Shown one piece after another: positions 15,341 to 24,473 of a stretch of DNA of 38,817 bases; position 1 is the stretch's first letter, and the number at the start of each line of letters is the position of its first letter. Made by a program: the position numbers and the translations under genes. Location of the stretch: contig CAZUDB010000032.1 in NCBI GenBank assembly GCA_964619055.1, forward strand, positions 1 to 38,817, given 5' to 3'. Below the pieces are notes generated by a model, which worked only from the letters and a program-made list of their open reading frames with translations, ran no database searches and was not told the DNA's origin. The stretch is from CAYVUM01 sp964619055. Lineage in GTDB: Bacteria > Pseudomonadota > Alphaproteobacteria > Rhodospirillales > Defluviicoccaceae.

Positions 15341-17461
15341 TTAGAACTGGGCCTGTTTTGCGCGGATCTCGACTACGCTTTGTGTTGCGGCGATCGCATC
15401 CGTCAACGTCACGACCCCACGCGCTTCCAGGATGTCCAGCATTTTTAGGAACACACCGGCCGTAACCAGCGAGTCGCCGAGCGCCGTGTGTCGCCCGCGC
15501 ACCTCGATGCCGAACCGCTCGGCAACGGCGTCCAGGCTGTGCCGGGGCGTGTGATCGTGCAGAAAGACCGACAGCAACAAGGTGTCCAGGACCGGTCGCT
15601 CGAACCGCACACCGGTCTCATCTTCTTTGAGCTTCAGGAACTTCACGTCGAAGGCGGCATTGTGGGCAACGAGCACGGCATCACCGACGAAGCTGTGGAA
15701 CTGGGGCAGGACGACATGGATGGGTGGCTTGTCTTTCACCATGTCGTCGGTGATGCCGTGATATTTGACCGAATCGCGCGGGATCACTCGTCCCGGGTCG
15801 ACCAGACGCTCGAACGACTCGCCGGTCAGGATGCGGCCGTTGACAACCCGCACCCCTGCAATCGATAGAATTTCGTCGCCGGCCGATGGTTGCAAGCCGG
15901 TGGTCTCGGTATCGAAGACCACGTAGGTCAGGCTTTTCAGCGGGCGATCTCCGATCGCGTCCAGAATCTCAGGCTGCTTCAGTAGATCAAAATCATAAAA
16001 CTCCGGCCGTGCGGACAGGGTGCGCCGGCTTTCCCGGCGGCTCGGCGGGCTCAACGCCGGCGGTAGGGGCAGACGCAGCAGGGCTTGGCCGTCGCGGTGG
16101 CGCAGACTCCACACGTCGGTCTTGTGGTGCTCCAGAACCTCGCGGAGCGTCATGTGGCCGAAGCTCTCCTCCAGCTCCTCCGTAAGCCAGCCATCCAGGT
16201 CGTGGGCCGGGATTGGTACGCCGTTCCAAATCACGTCCAGATAGACGTGCCGCTCGCCGGCGGCGGCTTCCAAATCGAAGGCGGCAACGCCGCAGTGGTC
16301 GGCCACACGGTGGATCAGGCGGTCCAGAACTTCCACGAGCGTGTAGCTGTCACCGTGGAGCCATTGCGGGATTCCGGTCATCACCGCGTCCACGGTCCGG
16401 CCGTCCCGCAGGCGGCGCAACAAATTATTGAACAAGTTGGCGGAGTAGATATCCGACGTGGGCCAGTGGCTGGTGATGACGTCCCGGTAAGCAACCGACA
16501 TCCGTTCCATGCGCGCACTCAGGCGGTCCACCTCGGTCAGGATCGCGGATTTGAATCGCGCCTCCTCGTCCGCTGGCAGGTCCTTGTGGTGGACCAGGAT
16601 CTCGATGGCGGCGCGGAGTGTGCCAACGGGACCGCGTAGTCCCTCAGCCGCGTCCCGGAGCAGGCGGTCGCGGATCGCAAGCGCGCTGAGCTCGGCCGTC
16701 CTGTCATCGAAGGTCAGGACGTAAGCGCCAGGCTGGCGGTCGGCGTCCAGCATCAGGCTCATGCGGCCTTCCAGGGTGAAGCGGCCGTCGGTGGTCGCGC
16801 AAATGAACGGGGCGGTCAGTCCCTCGGGGTGGCCCTCAACGTCGTCGCCGACCAGGCGGTTGGTCAAGCGGCCGAGGGCGTGAAGGATCGGCTGGCGGTT
16901 GGTGAAGCTGAAAAGGGAGCGATCTAGTCCCAATTGGCCGCCCACATGCAGCAGATCGAGGGCGCGATTGTTATACAATAAGATATTGTGATTAAGATTG
17001 CAGACCAGCACTCCCTCGTGGAGGTCCCGCAAAATAGCCTCCAGTTGCCGTTTTTGGGCCTCCACCGTGTCCGTGGCCTCGGCAATGGCCTCGCTGACTC
17101 GGGACTTGGCGACGGCCACCTGATGCACGAGGTCCGTCGCCACTTCGGAGAGCCCGCCCAGATGCTGTGTGCTGTCCACGTCGATGCGGTGGTCCGGGTT
17201 GGCGTACGCCACCGTCTGCAACCCCCGCACCAGGCCGGTCAGCGGCTGGGCGATGTACATGTCCAGGTAGGCCCACAACACGGCAACGAACGCGATCAAC
17301 ACGAACGCAATTCCGCCACCGTAGATCATGATGGTGGCGCTGAGCCGGCTTTCCTCGGCGGGCACGTTGCCCTCGATAAGCCACAACGCGCAGGCCACGG
17401 CGATCAGGTTGGCGGCGGCGAGGGCGACGAAGCAGGCGATCAGGAATCCACGCGGACCCAT
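15341..17461 (-). CDS. Membrane PAS-pseudokinase-DEDDh exonuclease fusion
   Basis: 706 aa. There are two membrane helices (residues ~6-28, ~46-66), a HAMP-like segment (~70-125), a PAS domain (~140-260), then a region shaped like a histidine kinase core. Where the H-box should read HELRTP it reads EGLRGP (residues 273-278), so the phospho-accepting His is replaced by Glu, and the N and G boxes are not recognisable. The C-terminal ~195 residues are a DnaQ/RNase T-type 3'-5' exonuclease with DEDDh residues intact: D517 and E519 in FDTETTG, D605 in HNAAFD, H658 and D663. Exonuclease genes lie near crbS-type kinases in other proteobacteria. Fusion to a degenerate kinase suggests that nuclease action is gated by the sensor part; this is inference. 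There is a 43-base gap to the upstream response regulator. Confidence 0.85.
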   Translation of the reverse strand: MGPRGFLIACFVALAAANLIAVACALWLIEGNVPAEESRLSATIMIYGGGIAFVLIAFVAVLWAYLDMYIAQPLTGLVRGLQTVAYANPDHRIDVDSTQHLGGLSEVATDLVHQVAVAKSRVSEAIAEATDTVEAQKRQLEAILRDLHEGVLVCNLNHNILLYNNRALDLLHVGGQLGLDRSLFSFTNRQPILHALGRLTNRLVGDDVEGHPEGLTAPFICATTDGRFTLEGRMSLMLDADRQPGAYVLTFDDRTAELSALAIRDRLLRDAAEGLRGPVGTLRAAIEILVHHKDLPADEEARFKSAILTEVDRLSARMERMSVAYRDVITSHWPTSDIYSANLFNNLLRRLRDGRTVDAVMTGIPQWLHGDSYTLVEVLDRLIHRVADHCGVAAFDLEAAAGERHVYLDVIWNGVPIPAHDLDGWLTEELEESFGHMTLREVLEHHKTDVWSLRHRDGQALLRLPLPPALSPPSRRESRRTLSARPEFYDFDLLKQPEILDAIGDRPLKSLTYVVFDTETTGLQPSAGDEILSIAGVRVVNGRILTGESFERLVDPGRVIPRDSVKYHGITDDMVKDKPPIHVVLPQFHSFVGDAVLVAHNAAFDVKFLKLKEDETGVRFERPVLDTLLLSVFLHDHTPRHSLDAVAERFGIEVRGRHTALGDSLVTAGVFLKMLDILEARGVVTLTDAIAATQSVVEIRAKQAQF

Positions 17462-17504
17462 TGACGTTTCACGCTGCGTTTGGCAGGGACGGCGGAGCGG
17501 GCGC

Positions 17505-17879
17505 TCAGCCGGCCGCGCCCAGGATCTGCTTGACCTTCTCGGTCAAGTCGCGGGTGGAGAACGGCTTGGTTACGTAGTCGTTGGCGCCGAGCGAAATGCC
17601 CTTTTCGCGGTCCACATCCCGACCCTTTGCGGTCAACATGATGATATAGATGTCCGTCCACGCCGGATTCGCCCGGATCGTCTGGCATACGTCATAGCCG
17701 TCGCGCTTGGGGATCATCACGTCGAGCAGAATGAGGTCGGGCGCCCGATCCTCCACTTCCTTCAAGGCCGCTTCACCGTCGTTGGCAACCCGCACGTCAA
17801 AACCGGCCTGCTTCATCAAGAACTGCAGAGACAAAACAATATTGGGCTCGTCTTCCACCACCAGGATGGACTTGGACAT
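17505..17879 (-). CDS. Single-domain response regulator (CheY-like)
   Basis: 124 aa, only a receiver domain. The acidic pocket (E9, D10), phosphorylated Asp (LILLDVMIPK, D~53), switch Thr (MLTAKG) and Lys (TKPF) are all present, so it should be phosphorylatable. There is no DNA-binding or enzyme domain, so output must pass through another protein. GGGAGG stands eight bases before the ATG. It is the first gene of the leftward run ending in the symporter-kinase, which is the obvious phosphate donor. Confidence 0.9.
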   Translation of the reverse strand: MSKSILVVEDEPNIVLSLQFLMKQAGFDVRVANDGEAALKEVEDRAPDLILLDVMIPKRDGYDVCQTIRANPAWTDIYIIMLTAKGRDVDREKGISLGANDYVTKPFSTRDLTEKVKQILGAAG

Positions 17880-18134
17880 TACACAAACCTCCCTCGCGCG
17901 CTTGTTTGGGTTTCCGACTTGGCCGGAGCCGGCGCCACGATGGCCGGACTATAGCATGACAGAAAGGACACTGTTGACCGGATTTCGTGCCACACTTGGT
18001 CGGTCATGGCCACGGTGCATGGCAAGCTTGCGCTGGCGCGCGGGATCGTGTCAGGTGCGCCCGCGCGGCGCCAGGGGCTTCGGGCCGGTGGCGCTTTCGG
18101 ACATGTTGGAGTGGTGAGAGCGGCGAAGTCGGAA

Positions 18135-19814
<1,680 letters not shown>

Positions 19815-19904
19815 TGGGCCAACCGCCTTTAAGACACACGAGCGGAGGATACGGGGCCCACATTCACTATTTTTCAAAACCTCATTAGTGCACAGGGGGC
19901 ATCA

Positions 19905-20588
19905 ATGGAGGCCACAACCACACGCAAGCCACGGAAGACTCTGCGAGAGCTGCCACATAAGCCGAAAAAATACTTTTCTGCATTTGGCGAAGATGTTTTT
20001 ATTTTACATCATTTGAAAAAAATGCGCCAAGGTGTTTATGTCGACATTGGTGCGCTCCACCCCTTTTCGCGATCCAACACCGCTCTGTTACACAAAAGGG
20101 GCTGGCGCGGCATCAATGTTGATTTGAATGAGGAGAAAATCGATATTTTCAATGAATTGCGACCGGAGGACATCAACGTCGTCTCGGCCATCGGCGATCG
20201 TGAGGATGTCATCGATTATTATGATTTCGGTGATCGCCCTGCGCTGAATTCCATCAGTCATCAGTTTGCCGAAGTTTCAAGACGCAAATTCAATGCCCCC
20301 TATGTCGTAAAGAAGGTCCAGATGATGCGGATGGACACGTTGCTGGAGCAACACAAAGATAGGCTGAATGAAGGCCGGTTTAATTTTCTGAATATTGACG
20401 TTGAAGGCGCCGAAAAAGCCGTCCTCAGTGGCTTTTCAATTGGGGAATACTTGCCGGATGTAATCGCGATCGAGCTCCATACCAAGGATCTGAGGGGACT
20501 TGTCGAGCATGACGTCACCCGCCTGCTGGAGTCCCACGGTTATCGCCTGATCGCAAAATACTTCGTCACCGCCATGTTCGTCCGCTAG
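19905..20588 (+). CDS. FkbM-family SAM-dependent methyltransferase
   Basis: 227 aa. GVYVDIGALHP (residues ~43-53) is the SAM-binding motif I of the family, and FNFLNIDVEGAEKAVLSGF (~158-176) the FkbM signature. FkbM proteins O-methylate sugars, lipids or secondary metabolites, often in surface-polysaccharide loci. No such locus is adjacent, so the substrate is unknown. The gene is clearly more AT-rich than ettA upstream, which suggests transfer. It is followed 73 bases later by the Trypco1-like gene. Confidence 0.82.
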   Translation: MEATTTRKPRKTLRELPHKPKKYFSAFGEDVFILHHLKKMRQGVYVDIGALHPFSRSNTALLHKRGWRGINVDLNEEKIDIFNELRPEDINVVSAIGDREDVIDYYDFGDRPALNSISHQFAEVSRRKFNAPYVVKKVQMMRMDTLLEQHKDRLNEGRFNFLNIDVEGAEKAVLSGFSIGEYLPDVIAIELHTKDLRGLVEHDVTRLLESHGYRLIAKYFVTAMFVR

Positions 20589-20661
20589 ACAGGGGTGGAC
20601 GGCGGGAACGCGCCGTACCCGGCTGAGACGACCACACTTGTGTTGAGGGAAACCACATCCC

Positions 20662-21039
20662 ATGCCCGTGATCATCGAATTCGAAACGCCCGACGGACCC
20701 ATCGCCATCGAAGCGGAGGAGGCGCCCTACGGTCGGACCGCCAACATGTTCACGCCCACCGCGCGGGCCGAAAGCGCGTCGGATCGCGTGCTGCAGGCGA
20801 CGGAGACATTCGATGCCGCCTTAGGCCGGATCAAGGCCGCGGCCAACAGCTTTTCCCGCGTGCTCGGCGACCTTGATGCCAAGCCTGATTCCGCCCGGGT
20901 GGAGATGGCGCTGAAGTTCTCCGCCGAATCCGGGGTGGTGATCGCCCACGCTGGCGCGGAGGCGCAGATCAAGGTCGCGCTGATCTGGTCCTCCGACAAG
21001 GGGGATGATGACAAAGCCGACCGCGAGGGGGACAAGTAG
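20662..21039 (+). CDS. Trypco1-like (CU044_2847 family) small protein
   Basis: 125 aa, soluble. It opens with PVIIEFETPDGPIAIEAEE, runs through a helix (RVLQATETFDAALGRIKAAANSF) and ends with VEMALKFSAESGVVIAHAGAEAQIKVALIW. This is the layout of the family described as trypsin-co-occurring domain 1, thought to act in NTP-dependent conflict and signalling systems beside trypsin-like proteases. No protease is visible in the window, so it may be an orphan or act with the convergent ATPase-TOPRIM gene, whose stop is two bases away. The assignment is by eye. Confidence 0.65.
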   Translation: MPVIIEFETPDGPIAIEAEEAPYGRTANMFTPTARAESASDRVLQATETFDAALGRIKAAANSFSRVLGDLDAKPDSARVEMALKFSAESGVVIAHAGAEAQIKVALIWSSDKGDDDKADREGDK

Positions 21040-21041
21040 GG

Positions 21042-22723
21042 CTAGCTGCCCGGTCCGTCCTCTTCAGGCTCGTTCGAGTCACTGGGCTGCTCTGATTGCT
21101 CCTCGTTTTGTGGCAATCCAAGGGCTACGGCCAGAGGGCCGACACGCCTCCTGATTTTTTGTGCCAATTCTGGATTTTTGGCGATCTGTGCTACGAGGAT
21201 TCTCTCATAATCTTTGCGCTTCTTGCAAAGGAGCGCATCGGCAATATTGCCAAAAACACCGCTCGCTCTTACCGGGTAACGAGCGATGAGCGCATCCAAA
21301 TTTGCTGTACTCAGGTAACGATCAAAATTATCTAGCTCCCCTTTTAAGGGATTCGGAATTTCTATGTTGATTGGCTGATCCTGTGTAAGCTTAAGATCTT
21401 TTGCTTGTGGCAACTCTCTTTGTACCTTATCTCGAACGAATCTCTCACAACGTAGAGCAGCCATATGTTCCTTGAAACCAGGAGTCCGAATTTCGGTCAA
21501 TGCTCTCTCACGGGCTTCCCTAACAAGATCTTGCGCTTGCAGGCCGTGCATTTCCGCTTGTAGCTTGGCTACGCTTTCAATCGCATCCGAACAATAATAA
21601 AGACTCTCAACTGATCGCACATCGAGAGCGAATATACCTTTTTTTTTAGCTGAACAGTTGCTGCTCTCTCTCTGTCATCTCGATCTATGAGGCCAAATGC
21701 TTCAATATGATGCTGCTCATGCGTATTTCGTAAGCCTTCAACCGCACTTATAACATCAAGACATCCCCCTAAAGGTTTAACGGAAATTTTTGGAAAAGGG
21801 GCACTATATAACTTATAATCCAAGCTACTTTCATTGCCTTCCACAAATAAAATAGTCTTTTTTGCGCCAAGTATTGCGATTTTCAAGTCATCTGGTATGT
21901 CACTATTGGTGTTGAGTTGAGTTATGTCCCACGCTTTGACGTTTTGAGCTTCCCAGCGACAAGAATGTAGTACGAGAACGCGAGCATCGGGACATGTAAT
22001 TGGTAAGTAAATCTCGTGAGTTGAAATGAAAAATGGGCAGTCGAGTCTCTTAGAGAATAATTCTGACAAAAATGGCTCGATAATTGATCTATGGAGATGT
22101 CTCTCTGGTTCATCGAGCAGTATTGGCGTTCCAGGATTGGCACTTAAAATTGAGGCTGCGATCAATAATATATTTCGCTCACCATCAGACATTTCTGCAA
22201 TTCCATAAGGCTTCGAATCGTTTCGAATAACGATAAAATCTCCTGAGTATATCTTGATATTTATATCTAAATGCGCGATCGAAAACAGATCATTTAAGAT
22301 GTTTATAGGAGATAAATCTTGTTTGGCGGTTAGGCGGGCATTTGTTAGATCGTCTTGATCAACAAAATTAGCGATGGTGTTGTTGCGATCTTGATGCAAT
22401 TGAATCAGGTCATACAATGCGCGCTCTTGCCTCATCGCACTGTATGGATCTTTCCATCGTGCATCAGGTACTTTATCTTTGGTTGATATAATTTTTATGT
22501 GGTTTTCTCTTGCGGCTGGAGTTAATTCGATCTTATTATTATTGAGATAGTTTTGCCTAATTGAAGATATCCATAACGGATTTTTCATTTGAGGTTGTTT
22601 GTTTAGATAGTGCAACAGAGATGATTTTCCTGAACCGTTGGCACCTACAATAAATATGCGATCTTTATCTTCTACTCGAAGAGAGATGTAGTCATCATTT
22701 TCAATGGGTATTTTAAATTCCAT
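21042..22723 (-). CDS. AAA/ABC ATPase-TOPRIM (DUF4435-like) protein with a -1 frameshift; PARIS-like or OLD-like
   Basis: The in-frame start is the ATG at 22723. Residues 1-285 are an ABC-type ATPase: Walker A GANGSGKSS (27-35), signature MSDGERN (178-184), Walker B ILLDEPE (201-207), switch His ISTHE (233-237). A TOPRIM domain follows with FVEGNESSLD (E~295) and GLIDRDD (344-350). At codons 359-362 the sequence is CT-A9-G. The zero frame stops at 21569 (384 aa), while the -1 frame reads GIFALDVRSVESLYYC and runs to 21042 (560 aa), which fits the expected DUF4435 continuation. Fused ATPase-TOPRIM proteins occur as single-gene PARIS (AriA-AriB) systems; an OLD nuclease is the alternative. The gene is strikingly AT-rich compared with its surroundings, which points to transfer. 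It could be a slippage gene, a decayed gene or a one-base sequencing error. Confidence 0.72.
21604..21647 (-). promoter_or_regulatory. Possible -1 frameshift signal: A9-G slippery run plus downstream hairpin
   Basis: On the coding (minus) strand nine A residues (21647-21639) are followed by G, containing the heptamer A-AAA-AAG in the frame that allows -1 slippage. Nine bases after it comes an imperfect hairpin: CTCTC pairs with GAGAG and, inside, GAT with ATC around a five-base loop (21628-21604), with four unpaired bases on one side. A purine-rich GAGAGAG stretch lies about 15-20 bases upstream. The slip puts the ribosome exactly into the frame that completes the TOPRIM-containing protein. 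The geometry resembles the dnaX signal of E. coli; function is untested. Confidence 0.45.
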
Positions 22724-23080
22724 AACGATATCCAAACGAAGTGAAAGGCATCGGTCAACCATGCACGACGGTGTTGCAAAAAGAGAGGGTCGCACAATTG
22801 ACCGCGTAGTCCGTGTGCATCACCAAACCGAATTTTTGTCCCAAGTGTATGTGTCCTCTCGCAAACTCTTTGACGGGAAGGAGTCCGTTCTAAAGCCACA
22901 CGGGTGACACCATGCTGCGCCAGCTTAACCTAAATGGGATAACCGTGTGGGTGCGCGCAGAAAGGGGGCCGGATGGAAAACGGCTATTGATGCACGGACC
23001 AAATACCGTTGACAGCCCATGGTTATTAATTTTGCCCGTGATGTGAGGTCGTTGCGGCCAACTCTTGAACCATTCCAAAG
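22724..23080. other. Intergenic region between the ATPase-TOPRIM gene and parS
   Basis: About 360 bases upstream of two divergent genes. The composition changes from AT-rich on the ATPase side to mixed. Short open frames on both strands show no family character or good ribosome sites. Promoters for the ATPase gene and the XRE gene are expected here, but I cannot point to them. Confidence 0.35.
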
Positions 23081-23096
23081 TGTTTCACGTGAAACA
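23081..23096. other. parS: parS centromere site (ParB/Spo0J binding)
   Basis: TGTTTCACGTGAAACA is a perfect 16-bp palindrome and matches the bacterial chromosomal parS consensus. It lies in the intergenic region 39 bases before the XRE gene. ParB loads at such sites with CTP, spreads, and works with ParA and SMC in origin segregation. parS sites cluster near the replication origin, so this places the window on the origin side. I noticed no second copy in the window. Confidence 0.88.
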
Positions 23097-23134
23097 CCTT
23101 AGACTCATTCTAAACCTCACCCCAAATCTTTGAG

Positions 23135-23560
23135 ATGACACCGTTCGGTCACGCGCTGCGGGAGCTACGGGCCCGCCACAACGTCAAGCTCGGGGATCTG
23201 GCCCGGGATCTGGGCGTAACCGCCGCCTATTTGTCCGCGCTGGAGCATGGCCACCGCGGCCGGCCCACGTCCGGCCTGGTGTTGCAGGTCTGTGCCCGCT
23301 TCGGACTGATCTGGGATGATGCGGAGGCGCTGAAACGCCTGGCCCGGCTGTCCCATCCCCGCGTGGTCATCGACACTGCCGGACTGTCCCCACAGGCGAC
23401 GGAGCTGGCCAACCGGCTGTCGCAGCGCATCGCGAGCCTGCCGCCCGAGCGGCTGGAACGCTTGTTGGCCGTGCTGAAGGACGAGGGTCGTGAGCCGGAT
23501 ACGGACGCGCTGGCCTCGGAGGCGTCCTCCCCCCGGGACGGCGAAGCCGCCCGAGGGTGA
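23135..23560 (+). CDS. XRE-type helix-turn-helix transcription regulator
   Basis: 141 aa. Residues ~5-60 form an HTH_3 domain: LRELRARHNVKLGDLARDLGVTAAYLSALEHGHRGRP, with the recognition helix at AAYLSALEHG. The rest is helical (LANRLSQRIASLPPERLERLLAVL) and probably mediates dimer formation or sensing. There is no toxin partner beside it and no AT bias, so it looks like a resident regulator. Its promoter region overlaps the parS site, so ParB binding could influence it. Target genes are unknown. Confidence 0.82.
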   Translation: MTPFGHALRELRARHNVKLGDLARDLGVTAAYLSALEHGHRGRPTSGLVLQVCARFGLIWDDAEALKRLARLSHPRVVIDTAGLSPQATELANRLSQRIASLPPERLERLLAVLKDEGREPDTDALASEASSPRDGEAARG

Positions 23561-23586
23561 GGGGGGGGTCGGAACCGCGTGCGAGG

Positions 23587-24300
23587 TCAGGCGACGCGCC
23601 GGGCGCCGGCGAGGCCGACCAGGCCAAGCCCGAGCAGGGCGAGGGAGGCCGGAACGGGCACCTGGCCTTCCATCAGGTCCGTCAGCTTGAACTGCACGGA
23701 CGGACGAGCGCCGGGGAATGACGCATCACCGCTCAGCAGCAACTCACCCGTGAGCGTCCAGTCCATGTTCCAGTCGAAATCGAACACGAGCAGGTAGTCG
23801 GCGGTGGAATCGCCGCTGAAATCGCCGAGTGCGTTGTTGTTCAGGTCCAGGTTGGTGAGCTGCGCGTCCGGCTGCCCGCTTTGCGACACGGCGCGGATGT
23901 AGAGGCTCTTGGTGGGGGCGAGGTCAACCGTGAAGTCGGCGTTCTCATCGGTCGTCGCCCCGCCGGAATCGATCGTGAACCGCAGCAGGTCCGTGGTCGC
24001 GTTGTAGCTGAGGGAGAACAATCTCGGGCTGCCGTCCCAGAAGCCGGAGGTGCCGGTGATGTTCACCGAATCCGACGGAATCACGGACGTGTTCGGCCCG
24101 TTTTGCCACTCGTTCTCGGCCGGCGTGGTGCCGTCGTCGCCGTTGCGGGCCTCGGGCACGGCTTGTTCGCAGGCGGTGCCGCCGCACAGGCCGGGGAAGA
24201 CGGCGTCATAGTTCGGCAGCACCATGGTGGAAACGGCGTGGGCCTGACCCGCCCAGGCCGCCGCCAGCGTGGCGGTCAAAATCGTCGCGGTCAGTCGCAT
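23587..24300 (-). CDS. PEP-CTERM-type secreted protein
   Basis: 237 aa. A signal peptide (residues 1-22, ending AHA) is followed by a ~190-residue beta-rich, Asp/Thr/Gly-rich exported domain. The C terminus is VPVPASLALLGLGLVGLAGARR: the VP motif, one hydrophobic helix and a basic end that define a PEP-CTERM sorting signal. Such proteins are processed by an exosortase and linked to exopolysaccharide production. No exosortase is in the window, so that enzyme would be elsewhere. Two Cys near residues 39 and 44 could pair. Substrate or adhesive function is unknown. Confidence 0.78.
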   Translation of the reverse strand: MRLTATILTATLAAAWAGQAHAVSTMVLPNYDAVFPGLCGGTACEQAVPEARNGDDGTTPAENEWQNGPNTSVIPSDSVNITGTSGFWDGSPRLFSLSYNATTDLLRFTIDSGGATTDENADFTVDLAPTKSLYIRAVSQSGQPDAQLTNLDLNNNALGDFSGDSTADYLLVFDFDWNMDWTLTGELLLSGDASFPGARPSVQFKLTDLMEGQVPVPASLALLGLGLVGLAGARRVA

Positions 24301-24432
24301 GGCTTAAAACCCTATCCAAAAAACATACGCCGGTTTGTCCCATCGGCCGGCTTGTCTGGATTTTGGATACAATTTTTACGTGTTTTTTTCAATAGAAAAA
24401 ATTCCACGCCTCGGACGGTTCAGGTTGCATCT

Positions 24433-24452
24433 GCGGCGGCAAACCCCACCGC
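24433..24452 (-). terminator. Weak hairpin downstream of hslU
   Basis: On the minus strand GCGGTGG can pair with CCGCCGC (one G-U) around a six-base loop, about 20 bases after the hslU stop at 24474. No U tract follows directly, so a Rho-independent role is uncertain. Confidence 0.25.
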
Positions 24453-24473
24453 ACCTAGCCCGAATGAAGTATA

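Noticed and set aside
17880..18000. TATAGT as a -10 element for the response regulator gene on the minus strand
   Set aside because: No acceptable -35 sequence lies 16-18 bases upstream.
22890..23078. 62-codon minus-strand frame next to parS
   Set aside because: No ribosome site, no family resemblance, and atypical composition; treated as chance.
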